This document shows, piece after piece, positions 25,274-33,658 of a stretch of 64,000 nt of DNA. The DNA lies in the NCBI GenBank assembly GCA_963778075.1, contig CAVZTJ010000003.1, forward strand, positions 434,001-498,000. The letters are read 5' to 3'. The position numbers and the translations under genes are program-made. This DNA comes from JASHPR01 sp963778075. GTDB taxonomy: Bacteria; Actinomycetota; Actinomycetes; Streptosporangiales; Streptosporangiaceae. A model generated the notes under the pieces. That model was given only the letters and a program-made list of their open reading frames with translations. It was not told the DNA's origin and made no database searches. The stretch's first letter is position 1. Every line of letters starts with the position of its first letter.

Positions 25274-26690
25274 CCGCGTGCGCCTGCCAGGTCCGGCCAC
25301 CGTCGCTGGTGATGAACACCTCGTGCAGGTCCGTGTCGGCGGGCAGCGCAACGCCGTCGGCCGCGCTGGTCATGCCGACGTAGCTGTACCCGCCTTCTGC
25401 GGCCGCGGCACGGGCCGGGCTCGGCTGGGCCAGCTTCCAGGTGCCGCCGCCGTCGGTGGACAGGTAGAGGCCCGCGTCAGTGGCGAGCACCACCAGGCTG
25501 CTGCCCTGGGCGGCGACCGAGGTGGCAATCCCGGTCACGTCCGCGGACTGCGCCGCCGACCAGGTCTTGCCGTTGTCGGAGGACTCGGTCACCGACTTCG
25601 TCTGCGTCCCGGTGGTCGAGTCGGTCGCGCTCGTGCACACCAGCACCAGATCGGCGGAGCCGGCGGCGAGCAGGGCCCCGGTCGGCTGGCCGCCAGGACC
25701 GGGTGAACCGGGCAGGCACGGCCCCTGCTCGTCCACGACGCTCCAGGCTCCGCCAGTGAGCGGGCCGCTGAGCAGTTCGCCGGACGGCGCGAGCAGGTAG
25801 CCCCGGCCGCCGGCGAGCACCAGGCTGGCCGAGGCACCGCCGGCCCCGGCCTGCGACGGGTCGAGGCCGGACACCGGGCCCGGCACCGGCTGCCACTGGC
25901 CGCTGCCCGCCACGGACGTGTAGAGCGAGAACGCGGTGCAGTGCGCGCCGTAGGCGGCGCCGCCGCCGGTGCAGGTCGCGAACAGCGCGAACGCGCGGAC
26001 GCCCGCGGTCTCCAGGTCGGTGACCCGCATCCCGTGCGTGCTCTGTCTGGTCCAGCTCGCCCCGCCGTCGGTTGTGGCGTACAACTGCGGCCCGAACGCC
26101 CAGCCGAAGGTGGTGTTGAGGAAGCGGACCTGGCCGACGCCCGTCGATCCGCCCGGCGCACCGGTCAGCGGTGCGCTCACCCCGTACCAGCTGGTTCCGT
26201 AGTCCGACGTGCCAGCCAGGGACGTGCAGTAAGGGGTGGCGCAGTGGCCGGGGGCGCCGGCCTGGCCGATCACCGCGCCGATGTGCGGCCCGACGAACGT
26301 AACCGAGGTGGGCTGGAAGTTCGCTGGCACGAAGGTCCCTGACCCCGCGGCCGACAGCGCCGATCCCGAAGGCGTCACCTCCGCGCTCGACCGGGCGTTG
26401 GGGCTGCCGCCGCCCGTGCCGGTAACTGTCGGCCGGACCTGCACCGGATGTGTGCCGGCCGCCACCGGCTGCTCCTGGCTCGGCCCATGACTCCGCAGCG
26501 TGCTCACGATCTGCGGGGCGGTCGCGGCGGCCGCGATCACGACCACGATGCCGGCCGCTGACATCACCGCCCGGCTGGTCTTCCGCCGCCGGGCCCGCTG
26601 CTGGATCTTGCCGAAGGTTCCCGGCCGCGGCGCCAGTGGCTCGACGTCGGCGTTCAGCCAGTCGTCGATACGGTCCCGTGGGTCACTCAT
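25260..26690 (-). CDS. Single-pass membrane protein with sialidase/BNR-type beta-propeller, paired with a sigma factor
   Basis: 476 residues. A cytoplasmic N-terminus of about 40 residues (DPRDRIDDWLNADVEPLAPRPGTFGKIQQRARRRK) precedes one membrane helix (about 43-62). A Ser/Thr/Gly linker and a large external domain follow, with recurring Asp-box-like motifs (ATTDGGASWTRQS, SSDNGKTWSAA, STDGGGTWKLA, TSDGGRTWQAH). Asp boxes mark propellers of the sialidase/Ycf48 type. It starts 2 bp after the stop of the sigma-factor gene, so the cytoplasmic segment may act as an anti-sigma anchor and the propeller as an outside sensor; this is inference. Confidence 0.8.
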   Translation of the reverse strand: MSDPRDRIDDWLNADVEPLAPRPGTFGKIQQRARRRKTSRAVMSAAGIVVVIAAAATAPQIVSTLRSHGPSQEQPVAAGTHPVQVRPTVTGTGGGSPNARSSAEVTPSGSALSAAGSGTFVPANFQPTSVTFVGPHIGAVIGQAGAPGHCATPYCTSLAGTSDYGTSWYGVSAPLTGAPGGSTGVGQVRFLNTTFGWAFGPQLYATTDGGASWTRQSTHGMRVTDLETAGVRAFALFATCTGGGAAYGAHCTAFSLYTSVAGSGQWQPVPGPVSGLDPSQAGAGGASASLVLAGGRGYLLAPSGELLSGPLTGGAWSVVDEQGPCLPGSPGPGGQPTGALLAAGSADLVLVCTSATDSTTGTQTKSVTESSDNGKTWSAAQSADVTGIATSVAAQGSSLVVLATDAGLYLSTDGGGTWKLAQPSPARAAAAEGGYSYVGMTSAADGVALPADTDLHEVFITSDGGRTWQAHAVSRA

Positions 26691-26692
26691 CT

Positions 26693-27190
26693 TCAGGCTC
26701 CCCGCGGGTCTTCGAGCGCGGCTTTGAGCCGTGCGCGGGCGTGATGCAGGTCGGCCTTGACCGTGCCCTCTGGCCTGCCCAGCATCGTGGCAACCTCGCG
26801 TACCCCGAACCCGGCGTAGTAGTGCAGCAGGAACGCGCTGCGCAGCCGCGGCGGGAGCCCCTCGATCAGCGCCCGCACGTCCACGTCCTGCGCGGGGTGG
26901 TAGGCGGGATCAAGCGGGGCGGCCGCGATCAGGCTGCGGATTGCGCGGCGCTCTCGGCCCGACTTGCGCCAGTGGTCCCTGACCAGGTTTGTCGCGATCA
27001 TGTACAGGTAGCTCTGCGGGCTCTCCAGAGCCGACCACTTGGCGAGCAGCCTGGTGAACGCCTCGGAAGCGATCTCATGCGCGGTCTCATCGTCGTCTAC
27101 CAGCCGGCGCACCCAGCCGGCCAGCCTCGGGTAGCAGGCGTTGAAGAGTTCCTCGGCCGCCTCAGGGTCGAAGGATCGAAGCCTGGCCAC
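26693..27190 (-). CDS. ECF-type RNA polymerase sigma factor
   Basis: The GTG at 27190 gives 165 residues. Region 2 (AEELFNACYPRLAGWVRRLVDDDETAHEIASEAFTRLLAKW, SYLYMIATNLVRDHWRK) and region 4 (LIEGLPPRLRSAFLLHYYAGFGVREVATMLGRPEGTVKADLHHARARLK) are intact. AAGGGA lies seven bases before the GTG. In-frame Met codons upstream (27301, 27376) are possible but add unrelated sequence. It is the first gene of a two-gene unit with the propeller membrane protein. Confidence 0.88.
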   Translation of the reverse strand: MARLRSFDPEAAEELFNACYPRLAGWVRRLVDDDETAHEIASEAFTRLLAKWSALESPQSYLYMIATNLVRDHWRKSGRERRAIRSLIAAAPLDPAYHPAQDVDVRALIEGLPPRLRSAFLLHYYAGFGVREVATMLGRPEGTVKADLHHARARLKAALEDPRGA

Positions 27191-27352
27191 CGAGTTCCCT
27201 TGCCTCACCGCCGGAGCCGAGAACGCAACCCGAGGTCCCGGCACGGTTGCGACGTCACCGAGGACCGCGGCGCGGCCCGCGTCACCTGCGCAATATCGCA
27301 TTGGTTCTACCACACATTCGGCACGTCGCAGCGATGGATGCCTGGACCTCGG

Positions 27353-27410
27353 CAGCGCCCATGCGCTCCCCGACAACTCAGCAGCGCCCAGGCGCTCTCT
27401 GACAACTACA
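27353..27410. repeat. Two 29-bp direct repeats, each with a small hairpin
   Basis: Copies at 27353-27381 and 27382-27410 share CAGCGCCCANGCGCTC and GACAACT. Each contains AGCGCC/GGCGCT-type dyad symmetry. They lie 72 bp upstream of the operator of icmA and could be binding sites or slippage products. Confidence 0.6.
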
Positions 27411-27481
27411 GACGACCGACCGTGCCGTTCGGTTGGCCAAGCCGCGGACTAAACGTTCCGGCCACGGGCATAGACTGGAAT

Positions 27482-27505
27482 AGATAGTAGGACATCCTAC
27501 TATCT
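27482..27505. promoter_or_regulatory. Perfect 24-bp operator-like palindrome upstream of icmA
   Basis: Arms AGATAGTAGGA and TCCTACTATCT are exact complements around CA. The box ends 14 bp before the icmA start codon and abuts its ribosome site, an ideal place for repression. The AT-rich dyad fits a GntR- or TetR-type dimer. The regulator is not identified. Confidence 0.75.
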
Positions 27506-27519
27506 GACGGAGGTTATCG

Positions 27520-29187
27520 ATGGACTCAGGCGACGCCGGCAGGCAGCGCTGGCAGCGGCGGTACGACGCGGCCCGGATCCGTGATGCCGACTTCAGCACG
27601 CTGTCCGGGCTCGAGGTCGAACCCGTGTACGGGCCGCCGGACGGTGCCGTAGTTCCGGGCTTCGAGCGCATCGGCTGGCCGGGGGAGTACCCGTTCACCC
27701 GCGGGCTGTACCCGGCCGGGTACCGCGGCAGGACCTGGACCATCCGGCAGTTCTCCGGCTTCGGCAACGCGACGGCCACCAACGAGCGGTACAAGATGCT
27801 GCTCCGCGGCGGCGGCGGCGGCCTGTCCGTGGCGTTCGACATGCCCACGCTGATGGGGCGCGACTCCGACGACTCGCGGTCGCTCGGCGAGGTGGGCCAC
27901 TGCGGGGTGGCCATCGACTCGGCGGCCGACATGGACACCCTGTTCGACGGGATCCCGCTCGCCGACGTCACCACGTCGATGACGATCAGCGGGCCCGCGG
28001 TGCCGGTGTTCTGCATGTACCTGGCCGCCGCCGAGCGCCAGGGGGCGGACCTGGGCAAGCTGAACGGCACGCTGCAGACCGACATCTTCAAGGAGTACAT
28101 CGCCCAGAAGGAGTGGCTGTTCCCGGCCCAGCCCCACCTGCGGCTGATCGGCGACCTGATGGAGTACTGCGCGGCGAACATCCCCGACTACAAGCCGCTG
28201 TCGGTGTCCGGCTACCACATCAGGGAGGCGGGCTCTACGGCAGCGCAGGAGCTGGCGTTCACGCTCGCCGACGGGTTCGGCTACGTCGAGCTCGGCCTGT
28301 CGCGCGGACTCGACATTGAGGTGTTCGCGCCGGGCCTCTCGTTCTTCTTCGATGCGCACATCGACTTCTTCGAGGAGATCGCGAAGTTCCGCGCGGCCCG
28401 GCGGATCTGGGCCCGGTGGATGCGCGATGTGTACGGCGCGCGCAGCGAGCGGTCCCAGTGGCTGCGCTTCCACACCCAGACGGCGGGGGTCTCGCTGACC
28501 GCGCAGCAGCCGGACAACAACGTGGTCCGGACCGCGATCGAGGCGCTCGCCGCGGTGCTCGGCGGCACGAACTCGCTGCACACCAACGCGCTCGACGAGG
28601 TGCTCGCGCTGCCGAGCGAGAAGGCGGCCGAGATCGCGCTGCGCACCCAGCAAGTGATCATGGAAGAGACCGGCGTGACCAACGTGGCTGATCCGCTGGG
28701 CGGCTCCTGGTACCTCGAGTCCCTGACCGACCGGCTGGAGGCCGAGGCGGAGGCCATCTTCGCCAAGATCCGCGAGATGAGCCCTGACGGGACCATGACC
28801 GCCGGGATACTGCGCGGGATCGAGGACGGCTGGTTCATGGCGGAGATAGCCGAGGCCGCCTTCGCCTACCAGCAGAAGCTGGAGAAGGGCGACAAGCGGG
28901 TGGTCGGGGTCAACTGCCTGACCGACACCGTGGGGGAGCCGGTGGAGATCATGCGGGTCAGCCACGAGGTCGAGCGCGAGCAGGTGCACGAGCTGGCCGA
29001 GCGGCGGCAGGAGCGGGACCAGGCGGCGGTCGACACGGCGCTCGCCGCGATGCTCGACGCGGCCAGGTCCGGGGACAACATGATCCCCTCCATGCTGGAT
29101 GCGGCTCGCGCCGAGGCTACCCTCGGCGAGATCTGCGGAGCCCTGCGTGACGAGTGGGGGGACTACTTTGAGGTCCCGGCGTTCTGA
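27520..29187 (+). CDS. icmA: Isobutyryl-CoA mutase large subunit (B12-dependent acyl-CoA mutase)
   Basis: The 555-residue protein aligns by motif with the substrate-binding subunit of acyl-CoA mutases (FDMPTLMGRDSDD, HTQTAGVSLTAQQPDNNVVRTAIEALAAVLGGTNSLHTNALDE, ADPLGGSWYLE) but lacks the C-terminal cobalamin domain. Where methylmalonyl-CoA mutase has Tyr and Arg for the carboxylate, this protein has Phe (TIRQFSGF, residue 78) and Gln (EYIAQKEW, residue 196). From my recollection of the literature these are the isobutyryl-CoA mutase residues. It would interconvert isobutyryl- and n-butyryl-CoA together with a separate cobalamin subunit that is not in this window. GGAGGTT precedes the ATG. Confidence 0.9.
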   Translation: MDSGDAGRQRWQRRYDAARIRDADFSTLSGLEVEPVYGPPDGAVVPGFERIGWPGEYPFTRGLYPAGYRGRTWTIRQFSGFGNATATNERYKMLLRGGGGGLSVAFDMPTLMGRDSDDSRSLGEVGHCGVAIDSAADMDTLFDGIPLADVTTSMTISGPAVPVFCMYLAAAERQGADLGKLNGTLQTDIFKEYIAQKEWLFPAQPHLRLIGDLMEYCAANIPDYKPLSVSGYHIREAGSTAAQELAFTLADGFGYVELGLSRGLDIEVFAPGLSFFFDAHIDFFEEIAKFRAARRIWARWMRDVYGARSERSQWLRFHTQTAGVSLTAQQPDNNVVRTAIEALAAVLGGTNSLHTNALDEVLALPSEKAAEIALRTQQVIMEETGVTNVADPLGGSWYLESLTDRLEAEAEAIFAKIREMSPDGTMTAGILRGIEDGWFMAEIAEAAFAYQQKLEKGDKRVVGVNCLTDTVGEPVEIMRVSHEVEREQVHELAERRQERDQAAVDTALAAMLDAARSGDNMIPSMLDAARAEATLGEICGALRDEWGDYFEVPAF

Positions 29188-29199
29188 GTTCCGCGTATC

Positions 29200-29736
29200 G
29201 TGCCCCCTGTGACTGCCATTCCGCACCTGGGCCGGGACCTGAACACCGCGTTCCACGAGGAGCTGGACGCTACCCAGCGCGCCGCGCTGCTGAGCTGGCT
29301 TTCGTTCGCCACAACGTTCGGCGCGGTCCGGGGGATCACCTACAGCATCAGGGCCGGGCGCGGCCCGTTTCACAACCTCAGCGCCGGGGGCGAGCACCTG
29401 CACCACTACATGTGGGGCATCGGCATGCTGGCCGGCGTTGGCGCGATCGCGGTGCACGGCGACGACCGCACCCGGAGGCACCCGGCGGTCGCGCTCAGCT
29501 ACGGCAGTGGCCTGGCGCTCATCGTCGACGAGTTCGCGCTGCTGCTCGACCTGAAGGACGTGTACTGGGCCAAGCAGGGCCGGATATCGGTCGACCTCGG
29601 CATTGGCGGCATCGCGGCTGCCGGGTCCTATTTCGCCGCGCTGCCGGTGCTGCGCCGGGTCCGGCGCGAGCGGCGCGACCGGCGCGGGTCAGCAGGAGCG
29701 GAGGGCCGGGGCGGTCCGAATGATGCGGCAGGATAG
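29200..29736 (+). CDS. Conserved integral membrane protein
   Basis: 178 residues beginning at a GTG; a second GTG three codons on is equally good. Four hydrophobic segments are broken by conserved-looking polar motifs (AGGEHLHHYMWGIGML and LIVDEFALLLDLKDVYW). The paired His residues and DEF/DLKD motif suggest a metal or catalytic site in the membrane, but I cannot name the function. It lies 12 bp after icmA and just before the thioredoxin gene, so co-transcription is likely. Confidence 0.72.
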   Translation: MPPVTAIPHLGRDLNTAFHEELDATQRAALLSWLSFATTFGAVRGITYSIRAGRGPFHNLSAGGEHLHHYMWGIGMLAGVGAIAVHGDDRTRRHPAVALSYGSGLALIVDEFALLLDLKDVYWAKQGRISVDLGIGGIAAAGSYFAALPVLRRVRRERRDRRGSAGAEGRGGPNDAAG

Positions 29737-29740
29737 AGAC

Positions 29741-30727
29741 ATGCAGCAGTCGCGGGATTTCTCCCTACACGGCGCCGTTGACCTGGGCGCCCGGCAGGCC
29801 GCCGCGCAGCGCAGGCAACAGGCCTCCAGCGCAGCCAGCTCGGGGGACCAGGCAGGCGCCGGCAATGCCAACGTGATCGACGTCACCGACCAGACCTTCA
29901 ACACCGACGTGGTCGACAGGTCACGCACCGTTCCGGTGATCCTGGATCTGTGGGCCGAGTGGTGCGGGCCGTGCAAGCAGCTCTCCCCGATCCTGGAGAA
30001 GCTGGCCAACGAGGCCAACGGCGCATGGGTGCTGGCCAAGGTGGACGTGGACGCCAACCCGCAGCTGAGCGCGGCGCTCCAGGTGCAGTCCATCCCGATG
30101 GTGCTGGCCGTGATCGCCGGGCAGGCGATGCCGCTCTTCCTCGGCGCGGTGCCGGAGTCGGAGGCCCGGGCGGCGATCGCCCAGGTGATGCAAGCCGCCG
30201 AGCAGATGGGCCTGCCGGGCGCGGGCGCCGGCAACGGCCCAGAAGCCGCCGAGGGGCAGGCGCCCGGTGCGGCGGACCAGACACCGCGCGGGCCGATGAG
30301 CGGCGACGCCCTTGCCGAGGCCGGCTTTGGCGAGGCGCAGCAGGCCATGGAGCGCGGCGACCTGGACGGCGCGGCGGCGGCGTTCGAGAAGGTCCTGGCG
30401 TCGGCGCCGGGCCACCCGGTGGCCACGATGGGACTCGCGCAGGTTGACTTGTTCCGGCGGGTGAACTCCTACGACCAGGCCAAGGCGCGGCAGGACGCCG
30501 AGGACAACCCGGACGATGCCGACGCTCAGGGCCGGGTTGCCGACATCGACGTGGCCATGGGCAAGATCGAGGCCGCCTTCGACCGCCTGCTCGACACGGT
30601 CCGGCGGACCTCGGGCGAGGAGCGGAACCAGGCGCGGCTGCACCTGCTCCAGCTCTTCGACCTTCTCCCGCCCCGGGATCCGCGGGTCAGCAAGGCCAGG
30701 GCCACGCTGTCCAGCCTGCTGTTCTGA
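29741..30727 (+). CDS. Thioredoxin-TPR protein (YbbN/CnoX-like)
   Basis: 328 residues. After a disordered N-terminus of about 45 residues comes a thioredoxin domain (TFNTDVVDRSRTVPVILDLWAEWCGPCKQLSPIL) with an intact WCGPC site. From about residue 185 come TPR-type helices (GDALAEAGFGEAQQAMERGDLDGAAAAFEKVLASAPGHPVATMGLAQV) and a Glu/Arg-rich end. This is the YbbN architecture: a chaperone-linked thioredoxin-fold protein. AGGATAGAGAC precedes the ATG at 29741. Confidence 0.88.
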   Translation: MQQSRDFSLHGAVDLGARQAAAQRRQQASSAASSGDQAGAGNANVIDVTDQTFNTDVVDRSRTVPVILDLWAEWCGPCKQLSPILEKLANEANGAWVLAKVDVDANPQLSAALQVQSIPMVLAVIAGQAMPLFLGAVPESEARAAIAQVMQAAEQMGLPGAGAGNGPEAAEGQAPGAADQTPRGPMSGDALAEAGFGEAQQAMERGDLDGAAAAFEKVLASAPGHPVATMGLAQVDLFRRVNSYDQAKARQDAEDNPDDADAQGRVADIDVAMGKIEAAFDRLLDTVRRTSGEERNQARLHLLQLFDLLPPRDPRVSKARATLSSLLF

Positions 30728-30755
30728 CGATCGACTAGCCGGAACGGGACGCCCC

Positions 30756-31289
30756 TCAGCCGGTCGCGCCGGCCCCGTCCACCGTGGCTGCTTCCGCCTC
30801 CGGGTGCCGGGGGGTGCCATCGGCGAGCCGCTCGAGCGCGGGCAACGCGGCGGCCAGCGCGGCGAGCTGCTCGGTGGACAGGGTCAGCAGGCTGTCGGCG
30901 AGCAGCAGGGTGTTCTCCTGCCTGATCTGCTCGAGCACCTCGTGACCGCGTGGCGTGACGGCCAGCATCCAGGCGCGCGCGTCGGCCGGCACCGCGTGCC
31001 GTTCCACGTAGCCTTGCTCCTCCAGCGCGCTGACCAGCCGGGTCAGCGTGGACGGCGCGATCCGCTCGGCGGCCGCGAGGTCTCCGAGGCGCAGCGGCCC
31101 GTTCCGCTCGACGGTCGACAGCGCGGCCAGCTGAGTGGGGGTCAGCCCGGCCAGCTCGTGCTTGCGCAGCCGTCGGGACAGCCGAGCGATCGCGACGCGC
31201 AGCCGGGTGACATCCACCACGGGGGCGCCGGCGAGCACGGCCGTGACCGCCTGGCCGACCTCCGCTGGCTGGGTGCTTGCTCCAGACAC
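30756..31289 (-). CDS. MarR-family transcriptional regulator
   Basis: 177 residues from the GTG at 31289. Winged-helix core: LTPTQLAALSTVERNGPLRLGDLAAAERIAPSTLTRLVSALEEQGYVERHAVPADARAWMLAVTPRGHEVL, followed by a dimerisation helix (LLADSLLTLSTEQLAALAAALPALERL). It is divergent from the yqgE gene and convergent with the thioredoxin gene. The frame continues upstream without a better start. Confidence 0.82.
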   Translation of the reverse strand: MSGASTQPAEVGQAVTAVLAGAPVVDVTRLRVAIARLSRRLRKHELAGLTPTQLAALSTVERNGPLRLGDLAAAERIAPSTLTRLVSALEEQGYVERHAVPADARAWMLAVTPRGHEVLEQIRQENTLLLADSLLTLSTEQLAALAAALPALERLADGTPRHPEAEAATVDGAGATG

Positions 31290-31368
31290 CCTTACAGCGT
31301 ACGTGCCAACGTTCTTCGGGCTCCCCCGGCGTAGTGCGACGCGCCGCCCTCTGGCGCATGATTGATAC

Positions 31369-31944
31369 ATGGAGGCTGAATCCCTCGGCGGTCGGCTTCT
31401 CGTAGCCACGCCGTTGCTCGGTGACCCGAACTTCCGGAGAACCGTGATCTTGATCGTGGAGGACGAGCCCGAAGAGGGGACCCTGGGCGTCGTCCTGAAC
31501 CGTCCGACCGAGGTTGAGGTCGGGCAGGTGCTGGAGCCGTGGAGCGATCTGGCCACGGGGCCTTCGGTGGTGTTCAAGGGCGGGCCGGTCTCCCCGAACA
31601 GCGCCCTGGCGCTGGCCCTGGCGCGGGGCGAGGACGAGCCGCTCGGCTGGCGCTCGCTCGACGGATCCAGCCTTACGGCCCGGATCGGCCTCGTCGACCT
31701 CGAGGCGCCGCCCGAGCTGCTGGCCGACGGCATCACCTCGCTGCGGGTGTTCGCCGGCTATGCGGGGTGGGGTCCCGGCCAGCTGCAGGCCGAGATCGAG
31801 GAGGGCGCCTGGTACGTGCTCCCCGGCGAGCCGACGGACGCGTTCCTCGCCGAGCCGGAGCGGCTCTGGCAGGAGGTGCTCCGGAGGCAAGGCGGCGAGT
31901 TCGCGATCGTGGCCACGTACCCCGACGATCCGATGCTGAACTAG
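31369..31944 (+). CDS. YqgE/AlgH-family protein (DUF179)
   Basis: A 191-residue protein with the family pattern: LGGRLLVATPLLGDPNFRRTVILIVEDEPEEGTLGVVLNRPTE, GGPV, RVFAGYAGWGPGQLQAEIEEGAWYVLPG and a C-terminal FAIVATYPDDPMLN. Widely conserved; the biochemical role is unknown. ATG start. Confidence 0.9.
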   Translation: MEAESLGGRLLVATPLLGDPNFRRTVILIVEDEPEEGTLGVVLNRPTEVEVGQVLEPWSDLATGPSVVFKGGPVSPNSALALALARGEDEPLGWRSLDGSSLTARIGLVDLEAPPELLADGITSLRVFAGYAGWGPGQLQAEIEEGAWYVLPGEPTDAFLAEPERLWQEVLRRQGGEFAIVATYPDDPMLN

Positions 31945-31988
31945 ATGCTCGACGAAAGGCAGTCGCTGGCAGCGTAGACTCGCTCCCT

Positions 31989-32261
31989 GTGAGCACAGCC
32001 ATCCTGCCAAGAGCACAAACGCCAGGAACCGACGTCAGGGAAGACACCCGTACCGTTCCGGATCTCTCCCACGGCGATGGCGATCACGAGCGTTTTGCGC
32101 ATTATGTCGACAAACACAAGATCGTTGACAGCGCCGTGACCGGCACGCCCGTGGTCGCGCTCTGCGGCAAGGTTTGGGTGCCGAGCCGGGATCCCAAGCG
32201 GTTCCCGGTTTGCCCTGAATGCAAGGAGATCTACGAGTCCCTGCCGGAAGGCGACGACTAG
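31989..32261 (+). CDS. DUF3039 zinc-binding small protein
   Basis: The GTG at 31989 gives 90 residues. The core ERFAHYVDKHKIVDSAVTGTPVVALCGKVWVPSRDPKRFPVCPECKEIYE has a CGK...CPEC metal site and matches the actinobacterial DUF3039 family. It lies 44 bp after yqgE on the same strand. Confidence 0.85.
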   Translation: MSTAILPRAQTPGTDVREDTRTVPDLSHGDGDHERFAHYVDKHKIVDSAVTGTPVVALCGKVWVPSRDPKRFPVCPECKEIYESLPEGDD

Positions 32262-32281
32262 TCCCCTGCGTCTGCCAGGAG

Positions 32282-32872
32282 CTAGTCCGCCGCGTCTGCC
32301 AGGAGCGGGGTGCCCGCCAGTTCGGCGCCCGCCGTGCGCATCTCGGCCAGGGCCGCCTCAACCGTGTCGGCGGCGACTCCCGCGGTGAGGCTGAGCAGCA
32401 CCCTGGTGGCGAAGCCCGCCGTCGCGGCGTCGGTGGCGGTGGCCCGCACGCAGTGGTCGGTGGCCAGCCCCGCGATGTCGACCTCGGTGACGTCACGCTC
32501 GCGGAGCCAGGCCGCCAGCGGCATGCCGTACTCATCAGCGCCCTCGAACCCGCTGTAGGCGGCCGACCGGGCGCCCTTGCGGAACACCGCCTCGATCTGG
32601 CCGGTGTCGAGCGCAGGGTGGAAGTCGGCCCCCGGCGTGTCGGCGATGCAGTGCGTCGGCCACGTGTCGACAAAGTCCGGATCGGCGGCGAAGTGCCCGA
32701 CAGGGTCGACGTGATGGTCTTGTGTTGCCACGATATGGGCGTAGCCGCCGCCCTCCGGAGAGGCCAGATACCCGCTGATCGCGCGGGCAACCTCGGCCCC
32801 CCCGGCTATGGCAAGCGACCCGCCCTCGCAGAAGTCGTTCTGAACATCCACGATTACCAGCGCTCGTGTCAC
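32282..32872 (-). CDS. pncA: Nicotinamidase (isochorismatase-like hydrolase)
   Basis: The 196-residue protein hydrolyses nicotinamide to nicotinate. The catalytic triad is visible: Asp in LVIVDVQNDF, Lys in VFRKGARSAAYSGF and Cys in GLATDHCVRATATDAA. The zinc site is in ATQDHHVDPVGHF. GTG start. The nicotinate phosphoribosyltransferase that would use its product is 3.2 kb downstream on the same strand, so the window encodes two successive steps of NAD salvage. Confidence 0.9.
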   Translation of the reverse strand: MTRALVIVDVQNDFCEGGSLAIAGGAEVARAISGYLASPEGGGYAHIVATQDHHVDPVGHFAADPDFVDTWPTHCIADTPGADFHPALDTGQIEAVFRKGARSAAYSGFEGADEYGMPLAAWLRERDVTEVDIAGLATDHCVRATATDAATAGFATRVLLSLTAGVAADTVEAALAEMRTAGAELAGTPLLADAAD

Positions 32873-32887
32873 ACGCCGAGCTTAGAA

Positions 32888-33658
32888 CTATTGCTCGCCG
32901 GCACGGAACGCCCAAGTCGACATCGCGGCCGTGGCCACGAGGGCGAGGGCCAGGAACGCGGCGTACGAGCCGATCGTGCCCCACGGTGGGTGGCCGCCGA
33001 CGGCGACGCGGCCGGCGCTCGCTGCCCAGTTGACCGGGTTGAACCTGGCGATCCCGGCGATCCACCCGGGGACCAGCCGCAGCGAGAGAAACGCGCCGGA
33101 CAGGAACGTCAGCGGGAGCACCAGCATGGTGGAGACGCCGATGAGCGCCTCGCGCTGCGGGACGAGCAGGGCGAAGCCGTCGGAGAGTCCCGCCATGGCC
33201 AGCGATATCAGCACCGAGACGCCTATCAGCGCCGCGACGCCCGCCGCGCCGCCAGGGAAGCCGGCGCCGATACCCCAGCCGATCGCGATGATGATAACCG
33301 ACTGCACGATCGTGGTGACGCCCTGGTAAGCGAGGGACGCGGCGATCAGGGCGCCGCGCGGCACCGGCGCGGTCAGGAACCTGTCCATGACGCCGGTGCC
33401 GGAGTCCTCGATGAACGACATGCCGGTCCAGCTCGACGAGAACAACGCGGTCATGATCACCACGCCGGGGGTGAGGTACGTGATGTAGCTCCCCCCGCCG
33501 AACCCGGGTAGCTCGGCCACCTTCTTGAACAGGGCGCCAAACAGTAGCAGCCAGATGACCGGCTGGGTGAGAGTGATGCCGATCACCGCGGGCTGGCGGT
33601 AGAGCTGGCGCAGGTACCGGCCCGTGAGCAGGGCCCAGGACTGGCGGACGGGGTTCAT
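32888..33658 (-). CDS. ABC-2 type membrane permease (DrrB-like)
   Basis: 256 residues with about six membrane segments. The pattern is of the daunorubicin-resistance DrrB group (ITLTQPVIWLLLFGALFKKV, LTPGVVIMTALFSSSWTGMSFIEDSGTGVMDRFLTAPVPRGALI). Its ATG overlaps the stop of the ATPase gene by 4 bp. Together they form an exporter of unknown substrate. Confidence 0.9.
   Translation of the reverse strand: MNPVRQSWALLTGRYLRQLYRQPAVIGITLTQPVIWLLLFGALFKKVAELPGFGGGSYITYLTPGVVIMTALFSSSWTGMSFIEDSGTGVMDRFLTAPVPRGALIAASLAYQGVTTIVQSVIIIAIGWGIGAGFPGGAAGVAALIGVSVLISLAMAGLSDGFALLVPQREALIGVSTMLVLPLTFLSGAFLSLRLVPGWIAGIARFNPVNWAASAGRVAVGGHPPWGTIGSYAAFLALALVATAAMSTWAFRAGEQ

Larger units (their letters stand above)
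27191..27519. other. Divergent intergenic region between sigma factor and icmA
   Basis: About 330 bp holding the start region of the sigma gene, a direct repeat with hairpins at 27353-27410 and the palindromic operator at 27482-27505. No gene is seen. Confidence 0.6.

Noticed and set aside
27526..29481. A 651-codon minus-strand frame opposite icmA
   Set aside because: No domain pattern; the plus strand encodes a motif-complete acyl-CoA mutase.
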